64,000 nt of DNA from Labilibacter sediminis (GCF_005877885.1 NZ_VCHY01000001.1:186001-250000), one strand, 5' to 3'; shown: positions 9,621 through 18,749, counted from the stretch's first letter. Notes: generated by a model from the sequence alone, not told the origin. A program made the numbers and translations.

Positions 9621-10757
9621 TTATTCATCAAACACCGACATATCCCATTTTTCCATCCATTTAATAATCGGTTTATCCTCTTCAAACTCAATAGGCAGCC
9701 AAATATAGCGGCCATCAATAGCATTCTCAGGCATCCACCTGTCACCCATATAAATAAAGGCATCTTTCTTCCCCTGAACTGGAATTACATAAGTGCTTTG
9801 AGAACGGAAAGTCAGTTCTGCTTCTTCCCCAACACAAGGATTGTCGAGTTCCGTCCATGGCCCAAAGATGTTAGGAGCCCAAGCAGAACGTGCGGCATTT
9901 GGCGCCCATCCTGTGCAATCGGAAGCGATTAAATAATACATGCCATTTCTTTTAAATAAAGCCGGTGCTTCCATATATCGTTCAGAAAAGATGCGGATGA
10001 AATTTCCTGATTCGGATAAAAAATCATCGCTTAGCTGAGATATATGCAAAGTGCTGTTTTCTTCTGAAGAATAAATATGATATGCCTTTCCATCATCATC
10101 CACAAAAAGATTTTGATCTCTGGCCATTTGACCACCTTCAAAATCTCTACCCAATAAATTTATAGAATCAGGGTGAGCGGGCAAACACCCCTTACCTCCA
10201 CAATACTCATTTTTTACTTCGGGAGCTATTGGTGCTTTATGCAAATCTTGTACATTTATAGGCCACATACCGGCATTGGGACGAAAGCTTTTGACAAAAG
10301 TATATGGTCCTGTTGCCTTATCGCTAATTGCTACACCGGAACGAGCTGCTTTATATCCTTGCCCTTTAAGTTCAAGATGAAACCACATCACAAACTTATC
10401 TGTTTTTGCATTGTATATCACTTTAGGACGTTCCAACACACAGCCTGCTGTAATATCATGAAGTGTATCGTTTTTAATTACTTCCAAAGCAATACCTTCA
10501 TCTTTCCAATCAGTAAGGTTTGTTGACGAATAGCAATGAACACCAACCTCGGCTTTATTACCTGCTTTTCCTTCAATCTTATGCTCACCGTACCAATAAT
10601 AAACATTGTTATGAAACAATACTCCACCCCCATGAGCGTTGATATGAACCCCTTTGTCGTCCTTCCATATTTCACCGGGTGTAAAACCGGATTGTTGCTG
10701 CGTGCAACTCATAAAAACAAAAATAGTTACTGCAATTATTATATTTTTTATAGCCAT
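9621..10757 (-). CDS. GH43-family glycosidase, lipoprotein
   Basis: A five-bladed propeller enzyme of the GH43 type. The longest frame reaches 10793 with a TTG, but an ATG at 10757 gives a good lipoprotein leader (MAIKNIIIAVTIFVFMSC), so I take the shorter 378-residue form. Visible landmarks are INAHGGG at the N-terminus (blade-1 Asp region), LERPKV, DQNLFVDDDGKAYHIYSS and YMEAPALFKRNGMYYL, the last holding the probable acid Glu. Sequences with this N-terminal INAHGGG block belong to GH43 subfamilies acting on galactans or arabinans. Being lipid-anchored, it should face the periplasm or the cell surface. Confidence 0.85.
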   Translation of the reverse strand: MAIKNIIIAVTIFVFMSCTQQQSGFTPGEIWKDDKGVHINAHGGGVLFHNNVYYWYGEHKIEGKAGNKAEVGVHCYSSTNLTDWKDEGIALEVIKNDTLHDITAGCVLERPKVIYNAKTDKFVMWFHLELKGQGYKAARSGVAISDKATGPYTFVKSFRPNAGMWPINVQDLHKAPIAPEVKNEYCGGKGCLPAHPDSINLLGRDFEGGQMARDQNLFVDDDGKAYHIYSSEENSTLHISQLSDDFLSESGNFIRIFSERYMEAPALFKRNGMYYLIASDCTGWAPNAARSAWAPNIFGPWTELDNPCVGEEAELTFRSQSTYVIPVQGKKDAFIYMGDRWMPENAIDGRYIWLPIEFEEDKPIIKWMEKWDMSVFDE

Positions 10758-10976
10758 TATGGGTTTATTTTTACACTTATCTAACAATTTCAATTAAGGC
10801 CTGAAACTCTTCTCATATACACTATATTTTAAAAGTAGTGTATTATAATAGTTTTCGCTATAGTGGCTTGCAGGCACTTTTCATCTTATTGAAAACTACT
10901 AACAGCCAAAAGAAGTGAGTTGATAAGCGAGCTATGAGTAATCTGCAACCGATATAGAACTTTATAAACTTTCAAC

Positions 10977-12413
10977 TCATTCCTCATGCTTTTCGCCAGA
11001 AGCTGCTTTCCTTCTAATCTTATTCCACTTTTCGGTGCGTTCCTTACTTTTAATTACATGCCAGTCTTCCCATTGGGTTACTTCTCTGTTTTTGACCCAT
11101 TGGTCGAATTCAGCCTGTAATTCCGCTTTTATTTCCGGTTTCCTTTCAGACAGATCATTACGCTCACCGGGATCATTAACCACATCAAACAAGAAACTCT
11201 TTCCTTTGGTTAGTCCTGCATACACCAGTTTATATCTACCCTTTCTCACTGCATATTCATCATCAAATCCACTCATCCAAAATAAGGTTCGTTCTATCTT
11301 CTTTTCCGGATGACTCAGATAAGAGTTCAAATCAACCCCGTCTGTTATCAATGAATCGGATTGTTGAATATTACACCAGTTTAAAATAGTCGGGAACAAA
11401 TCAAGGGATATAATCGACTGCTCATATTTTTGCGCCGAAAACCTTTTAGGGCAATTGACAAAAAACGGAACACGAATACCTCCTTCAAACACCATCCCTT
11501 TATGTCCTCTAAACGGTCTGTTATCCGCCAGAGTAGGTCGTCCCCCATTATCGCTAAGAAATATAATGATAGTGTTTTCCTTGAGCCCTAAGTCTATTAA
11601 CTGTTCATCCAACTTTTGAACATTTTTATCAATGGAAGCTACCATGGCCGCATAAATACTACGGTCGCCATATTCAATATACTCAGTGAGTTTCAGGTAT
11701 TCGGATGTTACCTGATCGGGCGAATGGGGTGCATTGTAGGCGAGATACAAAAAGAATGGATCCTCCTGGTTTTTGGAAACGAAATCGATGGCCTCATGGG
11801 TAAAGTCATCAGTGAGATAAGAAATCTCCTCTTTCTTTACCACTTCATCATTTCGCATGATGTAGTTATAATGTTCTCCTTCTCCCGTGAACTTTTTAGG
11901 TTTTCCCCAGTAGTCAAAAGCCCCAGCCGAAAAACCAAACCAATGGTCAAATCCTCTGCTGCGAGGAGAAAACACCTCATGGTCGCCTAAGTGCCATTTT
12001 CCAATTGCACAAGTTTTATAACCATTGGCCTTTAATACTTCTGGCAAAAAGATTTTATCCAACGAAACGCCCACCGTATCAGATTTTACGTGTGGCGGAT
12101 TATTATTAAAACCAAAATGCGCCTGATAACAACCTGTTAAAATTCCTGCTCTGGAAGGAGCACAGTATGGGTGACTCACATAGCCACTGCTAAATTGAAT
12201 TCCTTCAGTAGCTAACTTATCCAAATAAGGAGTAGGAATATCTGTAGCTCCCTGATAACCTACATCCGCCCATCCCTGATCGTCTGTGACGATTAAAATA
12301 ATGTTTGGCTTATCTTGCGTAGCCGATTGGCTTTTATCTGTTGAAGATTTTTTTGTACATCCTACAACCAACAAAAAGGCCATAAAATAAAGTACTGGTT
12401 TTAATATATTCAT
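10977..12413 (-). CDS. Type I sulfatase (Cys-type), lipoprotein
   Basis: A 478-residue sulfatase with a lipobox (LLVVGC, Cys19). The alkaline-phosphatase-like fold shows the metal-binding TDDQG near residue 44, the formylglycine motif CAPSR (Cys84) followed by AGILTG, GKWHLGDH, and the C-terminal metal site SDNGG. The Cys must be converted to formylglycine by a maturase that is not in the window. The substrate is likely a sulfated marine glycan. It lies 183 bp upstream of the GH43 gene in the same direction; the gap contains a small hairpin (ATACACTA/TAGTGTAT at 10817-10843). Confidence 0.92.
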   Translation of the reverse strand: MNILKPVLYFMAFLLVVGCTKKSSTDKSQSATQDKPNIILIVTDDQGWADVGYQGATDIPTPYLDKLATEGIQFSSGYVSHPYCAPSRAGILTGCYQAHFGFNNNPPHVKSDTVGVSLDKIFLPEVLKANGYKTCAIGKWHLGDHEVFSPRSRGFDHWFGFSAGAFDYWGKPKKFTGEGEHYNYIMRNDEVVKKEEISYLTDDFTHEAIDFVSKNQEDPFFLYLAYNAPHSPDQVTSEYLKLTEYIEYGDRSIYAAMVASIDKNVQKLDEQLIDLGLKENTIIIFLSDNGGRPTLADNRPFRGHKGMVFEGGIRVPFFVNCPKRFSAQKYEQSIISLDLFPTILNWCNIQQSDSLITDGVDLNSYLSHPEKKIERTLFWMSGFDDEYAVRKGRYKLVYAGLTKGKSFLFDVVNDPGERNDLSERKPEIKAELQAEFDQWVKNREVTQWEDWHVIKSKERTEKWNKIRRKAASGEKHEE

Positions 12414-12437
12414 TTCTATCTAATATTATAATTTAAT

Positions 12438-12640
12438 TTAACGATGTTTCAATGTTACAATGGAAAAACCAAACCTGATAACTTCAGGTGTTATGTGATA
12501 CTGTGGCAAAGCCACTTCTGCTCCACAACTGGCATTACCCAAACCACACTGTCCAAAATCTATATTCCAATAAATTTCAGGTGTACGATTTAACTCAAAA
12601 GTGTGCGTTGCCTGGGTTAGATTTTCATCAGAAAACCATC
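12438..12640 (-). pseudogene. Remnant of a GH2 beta-galactosidase C-terminus
   Basis: An uninterrupted minus-strand frame of about 67 codons ends with TAA at 12438-12440. It reads WFSDENLTQATHTFEL, then IDFGQCGLGNASCG, then LPQYHITPEVIRFGFSI. The GQCGLGNxSCG block and the following P-x-Y are characteristic of the C-terminal (small-chain) domain of LacZ-like beta-galactosidases. A stop precedes the Trp and there is no start, so only the tail of a once roughly 1000-residue enzyme survives. This fragment accounts for most of the gap between the sulfatase and the beta-helix gene. Confidence 0.6.
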
Positions 12641-12717
12641 ATTTAAAATTATCAATATATTACTGCTTAAAAAAAAGATTTAATTAGCCAACTTGTTTTA
12701 TCAGACTATTTTAAGGC

Positions 12718-14673
12718 TTAATCCAGCACATTAATGGTTACTGCATCAATAAAATTGCCATCCTCTGATTCAACTATAATTTTTGCAGTTCCACCTGATA
12801 ACCCTTTAACCAAGCCATTTGAAACTGTTGCAACGGAAGGATTTAAGCTCTTCCATATAAGCGTTTTATTATCTGCATTTGCAGGTATTACACTGGCAAA
12901 CAGTTGCGTTTCCCTACCTTTTCTTAGGCTCATATCAGATAAGTATTGTATAAGGCCTGTAACTATTATTTTTTCCTGAGTAATGATTTCTCCGTTTTTT
13001 GCATCACACGCTCCAATGTTTACGCTATCAGGGTTGGTACTTAATACATTACCAAAGTAGTCAACAACAGGGTAAGGAGGTATATGCTTAAAAATCCCTT
13101 TCCCTGCAAGAGGAACCGCTGGTACTTGTTGAGCCACTCCCGCATTAATGGCAGAACTATTTGCCGTAAGCTGATAACCCAACGGACTGCTTATTCCCTC
13201 ATTTGAAAACATTGGATTACTCATCACAGGTTTTTTATCTGTATTTGTAAACTTCGCACTATAATCACCACTAAAAAGATTATTGCTTACAAATAGTGAC
13301 TCTTTGCCATTGAGTACAGTCTGTTTCTTACCAACATCCCCCTTAGTAGCGTGAAAAATATTATTGTAGATGTAAATATTTTCGGCTACGGCATCAATGG
13401 CAGTACTATATTCCCTATTCATAAAAACGGTATTGTTGTATACATACACACTATCCGTTTTATGTCCGTGAGCTTCTTTAGTTATCCAGATGGTATGGTT
13501 TCCATTTCGCCAATTAGGGTCGTTACGCCATCCATCATTTACACTCACATTGTAGCGATACACCGCATTGTTATTTCCTCCCAAAATTTCTACAAAACCT
13601 CCTTCGCAGTCTTCCATATAGTTGTACTGTACAAAGGTGTTATGATTGGTATGATCGATATGAATACCATGCGAATCCCAAATACCCCGTATATGCAAAC
13701 AATGATTATTTTGAATAACAGTATTCACACAGTACCATGGCCAAACCGAGCTACCTCTTCCGGGCATTCGCGTATCTATGCGTGAACCCGGATAGTAGAA
13801 CATGTTGTTTTCTATTAAGCAATTATAAGTACAAATAGGTAGCACACAGGTACCTCCGTTGTGTTGAAACTCATTGTTACGAACCACAATATTCATGATC
13901 CGGTTGATACTATCGTTACCGCCATTATTCATCCCCGAATTATGCTTAATATGAATCCCTAATCGTTGCAGATTCACGAACAGACAATTCTCAACTAAAA
14001 CTCCGTTGACAGTACCTGTCTTTTCCCTGGTATTTCGGGTCGCTTCAATCTTTATACCTGCAGGTGTAAAGGCATTAAAAGCTTTTTGATTGGATGCTTT
14101 TACCGTTTTCACAGAATATACATTGCGAATGGTTAGGTTTCGAAATGTAAAGTTGTGCATGGTTCCATTTTCTGAATTCAAAATATGAATACCATAAGAT
14201 TTTGCAGAGTCACTCATTGCTCTATATTGATCTTGTCCCTCAACTACCGGCGCATAACGTCTGTTATTCTGTACATCCAAATCCTCAAAAACAATGTGCT
14301 CATTATTTTCAACTAAAATGGCTGCCATATAATCACCTATATTACTATCAACCAACCCGGTTATGGTAGGCTTAGTACCCTTGCCGTAAGAAGTTATCAC
14401 GATGGGTTTAGCTTCCGTTCCGGAGCCGTTCACTCTTAAACGTCCATCAAAGCGGTCTCCTTTCTTAAAGAACACCGTATCACCCGGATTTAAAACTATA
14501 TCACTGATTTTAATTAAGGATTTGAATGGACGTTGAATGCTACCATCATTACGATCAGCACCAGTTGAATTGCTTAAATAATAATTAGTTTGCCCAAGAA
14601 TAGTCTGAGATAGCAAGCCTATTAGAAAGATAACACATATGTTTATACGTTTAATACTTAAGAGTTTCATCAT
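12718..14673 (-). CDS. Secreted right-handed parallel beta-helix protein with Ig-like tail
   Basis: A 651-residue protein with a signal peptide (cleavage near TILGQ). After an N-terminal YYLSNSTGADRNDGS block come many PbH1-type repeats rich in Asn (VRNNEF, IENNMF, IQNNHC, YVYNNTVF, IYIYNNIF), the hallmark of a right-handed parallel beta-helix. Residues about 565-650 form a bacterial Ig-like (Big_2) domain (LRKGRETQLFASVIPANADN). The fold is shared by polysaccharide lyases, polygalacturonases and epimerases. No known lyase family could be assigned by eye. It is a clear paralogue of the protein at 28024-30384, sharing NYMEDCEGGFVEILGG and VSVNDGWRN. There is no T9SS tail here. Function is unknown; a glycan lyase or binding protein is plausible. 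Confidence 0.8.
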   Translation of the reverse strand: MMKLLSIKRINICVIFLIGLLSQTILGQTNYYLSNSTGADRNDGSIQRPFKSLIKISDIVLNPGDTVFFKKGDRFDGRLRVNGSGTEAKPIVITSYGKGTKPTITGLVDSNIGDYMAAILVENNEHIVFEDLDVQNNRRYAPVVEGQDQYRAMSDSAKSYGIHILNSENGTMHNFTFRNLTIRNVYSVKTVKASNQKAFNAFTPAGIKIEATRNTREKTGTVNGVLVENCLFVNLQRLGIHIKHNSGMNNGGNDSINRIMNIVVRNNEFQHNGGTCVLPICTYNCLIENNMFYYPGSRIDTRMPGRGSSVWPWYCVNTVIQNNHCLHIRGIWDSHGIHIDHTNHNTFVQYNYMEDCEGGFVEILGGNNNAVYRYNVSVNDGWRNDPNWRNGNHTIWITKEAHGHKTDSVYVYNNTVFMNREYSTAIDAVAENIYIYNNIFHATKGDVGKKQTVLNGKESLFVSNNLFSGDYSAKFTNTDKKPVMSNPMFSNEGISSPLGYQLTANSSAINAGVAQQVPAVPLAGKGIFKHIPPYPVVDYFGNVLSTNPDSVNIGACDAKNGEIITQEKIIVTGLIQYLSDMSLRKGRETQLFASVIPANADNKTLIWKSLNPSVATVSNGLVKGLSGGTAKIIVESEDGNFIDAVTINVLD

Positions 14674-14900
14674 TTATTCGTGTTTAATTTTCAGTGGAAA
14701 GTTAAATCTTAAACCTTAAATAAACTGCACTGATATTATCTATTACTTATCCTTTATTAGCTAAATGCAGATGATTTCAGTTATAGAAGTTGATATATCG
14801 CACTCGACATGATCAATCTATTATATAGTTTTAGAAACTTTAATGATTGAGACTATATTTTTATCGTTTTCAAACCTTAAGAAATACATCCCGGGTGATT

Positions 14901-15066
14901 ATACCAATATCACATTGAAATGAGCCTTATTATTTTGTTCTTTAGACTTTATTCTTCGTTAAAAAATATCGTCGTAGCTAAGGCTATGTCTCAATTTTTC
15001 GCCTTGACTAAACCCTAAATATTCAATATAATTTAAAGCTCAGTTCAAAATGAAATTGGTATTACT
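14901..15066. repeat. MITE-like palindromic element, family A copy 1
   Basis: About 165 bp bounded by imperfect inverted ends. The left end reads ATACCAATATCACATTGAAA and the right end is its near reverse complement, ending TTGGTATTAC. The middle holds a core with CGTAGCTA, GGCTATGTCTC and AATTTTTCGCCTTG that is almost identical to the element at 43789-43932. There is no coding potential. It abuts the esterase pseudogene at 15067. Confidence 0.75.
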
Positions 15067-15600
15067 CTAAAAAAAACAGATAGATTGTCCATCCTGAACA
15101 TCAAACTCCTCAAATAGTATTTGTCCTTAAATATTGCTAACTATTAAATTGTAGTGTTCATTACCAACGCAACTAAACGTTAAATAATCACATTCTGGAT
15201 TTGGATATACCTTAACATTGGCGGATACTTCTACCATGTCATCTACACCAACATCTGAACAACTATTATTTAATTTACTATCAAAGAATTCAAGCATCTA
15301 TTCCTGCACCTCCGAATTAGTAAAACTACCATGTCTCCCACCCGGATATATAGTAAGCTGAGAACTTTGCTCATTTGTGCGAAGTACTTCGTGAAGAATT
15401 TGACTTTAATAACTGGACACAGTACAATCAGCATCACCGTGATGTATACTAAAAGTAGGTTCATTTCCATTTATATAGCTAATGGGATTAGCCCCTTCCA
15501 CTCTTTCAGGACAATATGGAGTCGCCTCCTTGTGGGTCATTACTGCTACGATTATGCCGCTTGCTTTTTTCTTTGTAAACTTAAACCTTTATACTCTCAG
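15067..15600 (-). pseudogene. Remnant of a secreted esterase with T9SS tail
   Basis: One minus-strand frame, broken only by in-frame stops, reads KKKASGIIVAVMTHKE, then PTFSIHHGDADCTVSSY, a stop, then LTIYPGGRHGSFTNSE, a stop, then VKVYPNPECDYLTF, a stop after VSNI, and finally GQILFEEFDVQDG. The first parts match the C-terminal half of alpha/beta-hydrolase esterases (the Asp in HGDAD and the His in GGRHG). The last parts match a T9SS sorting domain (VYPNP, then G-x-I-L). The N-terminal half with the nucleophile is missing. Several stops in a still readable frame indicate fairly recent decay. Confidence 0.65.
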
Positions 15601-15699
15601 AAACTGACCCCATCTTAACTAACATTAACCACATTTTACCTAAACTCGCTTTTTTTGAAAAAATCATACCAACTTTTTAATTATTCACATACCATTGCT

Positions 15700-16092
15700 T
15701 TATTCTTTATGATCTTGATTTCTTCTCAGTATTCTCATGCCATATTTCGGATATGAAACAATAAACAGTACTAATAGTTGAGCTGTGTTACTGGCAGATA
15801 GACTCTTGGTTGTAGTTGTCATTTCAAAACATACAAAAAAGGCTTTTCGTATTCCAAATTTAACTTTGTGGAACAAAGTATTAGCTGTAGCTGATTCTAT
15901 ATGGCTACACTTATTACAAATTCTAGAACAATTACTTCTCTTCTGACTTGCAGAATGACCACATTTTAAACAAGTATACTCTTCTGAGCATTTCATATAT
16001 GCCAAATATTCCAAGCAATCTTCATCTGATTTGAAGCGTTCAGCAAACGCTAAAAGTAAGGATGTTATAGATGTTGTTAAGTTTCTGTCATG
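15700..16092 (-). pseudogene. Remnant of an IS1595-family transposase
   Basis: The minus-strand reading gives FAERFKSDEDCLEYLAYMKC, then a zinc ribbon with CLKCGH and CNKC, then TANTLFHKVKFGIRKAFFVC and TTTTKSLSAS. This is the N-terminal zinc-ribbon and linker arrangement of IS1595-type (ISXO2-like) transposases. After the SLSAS segment the frame shifts and the DDE domain is absent, so it cannot transpose. No terminal inverted repeats were recognised. It marks a past insertion upstream of the regulator gene at 16118. Confidence 0.6.
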
Positions 16093-16117
16093 TACTTAGC
16101 TAACTTATATAAATCTA

Positions 16118-17665
16118 TCAAACCTTACTTTTCCGAAACACACTAGGAGATTTACCATATTTCTTGGAGAAGCACTTACTGAAGTATTTTGAATCAGAGA
16201 AACCTACATCGAAGGCGATGCTATCAATCTTATTATTCGTTCCCCACAGTTGCACGGCAGCATTTTCTAAGCGGACATTTTGAATAATCTGAATAGCGCT
16301 ATAGCCCGAAACTGCCTTTATCTTACGGTAAAATGTGGAATTACTCATATTGAATTCGGTCGCAATATTGTCTACTTTAAGGTCCGGATTCATGTAGTTT
16401 TCTTCAATATAACAGGTGACATCTTTAAGCCAATCAGCCCCTTCAATTATCTCAGTAGAAACAATAGACCTCATTGGCTCTAAAGAAGGCTGTGCATCAC
16501 CATGGCGTTTTTCGGTGTCTAACTTTTCCAAAAAAGAAGCGTAATCCTTCTTTTGTCGCTGACCCAAAACGTACCATTTAATGGAATACAGAGTCACTAC
16601 TATGATGATTAACAAAGCAAAGACAATTGTTTTTATAAGTTGTCTTTCGCGTGTTCCAATTTTTATAATCAGGTCATCAACCACTTGAATCTGATGGTCT
16701 AATTTCAGAGATTGATGATAGAGCTCCGTAGCCTGGGTATATATATCCTCCGCATTGGTGTGATTGATGGTAATGCTTGGCAATTCTATATATCTTGCTA
16801 CCTGTTCTCCTGCTAGCAGCTGGAGTGCCACTTGTATCGCTTTATCACCACCAGTAGGATAAGAAAAACTGGCCATCAAATGTCCCTTGCGCACAAGGTC
16901 TATGCCTAGATTCTTTCCATATAATCCATCAATTCCAAAAATGGGTATCTCCTTACTTAATTTCTTCAATGCCATTAGTGCGCCTCGTGCCATATAGTCA
17001 TTGTGGGCAAAGATGGCTTGGCAACTATCAAACAGTTCAGCATTAGAGTTCACTAGATCTATAGCACTCTGCTCCGTCCAGTCGCCATCAAGACTACTAA
17101 TTGCAAAAGCCCTATTGGCTGATATTATATCATGAAAACCACTAGCACGCTCCATGCAGGGCGATGAACCTTCGAGCCCTTTTATTTCTACTATATGGCC
17201 CTCTTTTATGGCCCTCACAACTTCATTCCCTACTTTCATCCCTAGAGCATGATTATTGGCACTAATATAGGTCGTGTAATTATCAGAATTTATTTTGCGA
17301 TCAATTACAATGATTGGAATGTCTTCTTGATAAGTCCTGTTTAAATGGTCAACCAGAGGAGCAGATTCGTGTGGACTGACAATTAATAAATCAACACCCA
17401 TGTCTGTAAAAAAGTCAACATCTTTTTGCTGCTTCGCATTGCTGCCGTCTGCATTACGCACTATAAAGTTGATCTTTTTATCCTTAACTAAGGATAGTTC
17501 ACGGTTCATTTCCATAAGCATCTGCTCACGCCACGAATCATCCATCGTACATTGTGAAAAAGCAATGGTATAATCATACTCAGGCTCTTTGGGGACACAT
17601 GAATAAATCACTAATAAACTCAATAACAGAAGAATATTTCGACAAGTAGATATTTTAATCATCAT
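16118..17665 (-). CDS. One-component membrane regulator: periplasmic sugar-binding domain, TM helix, AraC domain
   Basis: A 515-residue protein of unusual build. The N-terminus is a hydrophobic leader ending in a possible lipobox (IYSC, Cys23). Residues about 30-320 form a LacI/RbsB-like periplasmic sugar-binding domain (DYTIAFSQCTMDDSWREQM, DLLIVSPHES, PIIVIDRKI, AIFAHNDYMARGALMAL, IFGIDG). A TM helix lies at about 345-366, followed by a short linker and an AraC/XylS DNA-binding domain at 403-515 (two HTHs: FNMSNSTFYRKIKAVSG and IAFDVGFSDSKYFSKCFSKKYG). There is no histidine kinase and no receiver domain. It is divergent from fructokinase at 17853, so it is probably a fructose or fructan sensor that activates the GH32 operon directly. 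Family knowledge: in Bacteroides the fructose sensor BT1754 uses a similar periplasmic domain but in a full hybrid two-component system. Confidence 0.85.
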   Translation of the reverse strand: MMIKISTCRNILLLLSLLVIYSCVPKEPEYDYTIAFSQCTMDDSWREQMLMEMNRELSLVKDKKINFIVRNADGSNAKQQKDVDFFTDMGVDLLIVSPHESAPLVDHLNRTYQEDIPIIVIDRKINSDNYTTYISANNHALGMKVGNEVVRAIKEGHIVEIKGLEGSSPCMERASGFHDIISANRAFAISSLDGDWTEQSAIDLVNSNAELFDSCQAIFAHNDYMARGALMALKKLSKEIPIFGIDGLYGKNLGIDLVRKGHLMASFSYPTGGDKAIQVALQLLAGEQVARYIELPSITINHTNAEDIYTQATELYHQSLKLDHQIQVVDDLIIKIGTRERQLIKTIVFALLIIIVVTLYSIKWYVLGQRQKKDYASFLEKLDTEKRHGDAQPSLEPMRSIVSTEIIEGADWLKDVTCYIEENYMNPDLKVDNIATEFNMSNSTFYRKIKAVSGYSAIQIIQNVRLENAAVQLWGTNNKIDSIAFDVGFSDSKYFSKCFSKKYGKSPSVFRKSKV

Positions 17666-17680
17666 TATTATTGCAACACT

Positions 17681-17741
17681 TTGAATGAATATTACACTCT
17701 ATTGAATGAATATACCTCTAAAAACAAATAGAATTCATTCA
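17681..17741. promoter_or_regulatory. Repeat operator between the regulator and fructokinase
   Basis: TTGAATGAATAT occurs twice as a direct repeat at 17681-17692 and 17702-17713, spaced 21 bp (two helical turns). A third copy of the core lies inverted at 17733-17741 (ATTCATTCA). Direct repeats spaced by about 21 bp are what AraC-type dimers bind. The location in the divergent spacer makes this the likely binding site of the PBP-TM-AraC regulator. A CATCTTTG box at 17740-17747 could be the -7 promoter element of the fructokinase operon. Confidence 0.6.
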
Positions 17742-17852
17742 TCTTTGACAAACAATTGACAACCTCATCTCAACTGCACTATATCAAAATAAAAAACAAA
17801 AGTATAAAATTAATGGACGTATTGCAGTACAAATGAAAAACAAACAAAACTT

Positions 17853-18749
17853 ATGATAGATCGAATTTTCAATAAGAAAATCCTTTGTTTTGGCGAATGC
17901 CTTTGGGATTGCCTTCCCTCTGGTGACAAAGCTGGTGGAGCGCCTATGAATGTAGCTATTCACTTAAATCAACTGGGTGTATCAGCTGCCTTTGCTACTA
18001 AAGTAGGCCATGATAAAAGAGGCCAGCAGATGCTCGATTTTATTAGCTCAAAGGGCTTACATACGCCCCCTATACAAGTAGACGAAAGCTACGACACAGG
18101 CATCGTCAAAGTCATGCTGGATGATAATAACAATGCAAGCTATGATATCTGCAGTCCGGCGGCTTGGGATAATATAAAACTCACTCCTAAACTAAGGGAG
18201 TTAGCGAAGCAAACAGACATCCTGATAAGTGGTTCTTTGGTTGCCAGAAATAGCATGAGTCGCAAGACACTTCTTGAGCTTATGGCTGATGTGAAGTTCT
18301 TCGTCTTAGATGTTAACTTACGTGCACCATATGACCTACAAGAAGTGGTAGAGCCATTGATTAAGAAAGCTGATTTCGTAAAAGTAAATGACGAAGAGAT
18401 AATCATTATCAGTGCTTGGAATGGGAAAGCTTTTAGCAGCGACGAAGAGGCTATGCGCTGGCTAAAGGAAAGATATGACCTCAGTGTCGTATGCCTGACG
18501 CGAGGTGACAAGGGAGCAGCTATCCTTTGGGAGGATACTTATTATAACCACCAAGGCATCAAGGCCAAAGTCGTTAGAGATACCATAGGCGCAGGCGATG
18601 CTTTCCTGGCTTCACTTATGACCGCTCTCATCAAGGGCTTCTCTATACAGGAGGCGCTGGATAAAGCTATAGAAGTAGGTGCTTATTTAGTAACGCAAGA
18701 AGGGGCCACTCCGCAACTACCAAAAGAAATAAAAGCTATTTTCATATAA
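17853..18749 (+). CDS. Fructokinase, PfkB family
   Basis: A 298-residue PfkB sugar kinase. The substrate-binding block is AGGAPMNVAIHLNQLG near the N-terminus and the catalytic/anion-hole motif is DTIGAGDAF near residue 250. The N-terminal CFGECLWD is typical for fructokinases. It would phosphorylate fructose in the cytoplasm. It is first gene of a plus-strand operon with the GH32 (45 bp gap) and the sugar porter, which fits import and phosphorylation of fructose released by GH32. It is intact, unlike the fructokinase remnant at 4856-5050. Confidence 0.92.
   Translation: MIDRIFNKKILCFGECLWDCLPSGDKAGGAPMNVAIHLNQLGVSAAFATKVGHDKRGQQMLDFISSKGLHTPPIQVDESYDTGIVKVMLDDNNNASYDICSPAAWDNIKLTPKLRELAKQTDILISGSLVARNSMSRKTLLELMADVKFFVLDVNLRAPYDLQEVVEPLIKKADFVKVNDEEIIIISAWNGKAFSSDEEAMRWLKERYDLSVVCLTRGDKGAAILWEDTYYNHQGIKAKVVRDTIGAGDAFLASLMTALIKGFSIQEALDKAIEVGAYLVTQEGATPQLPKEIKAIFI

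Noticed and set aside
15331-15618. A 95-codon plus-strand frame in the gene-poor region
   Set aside because: Antisense to the esterase remnant, whose motifs on the minus strand explain the region better.
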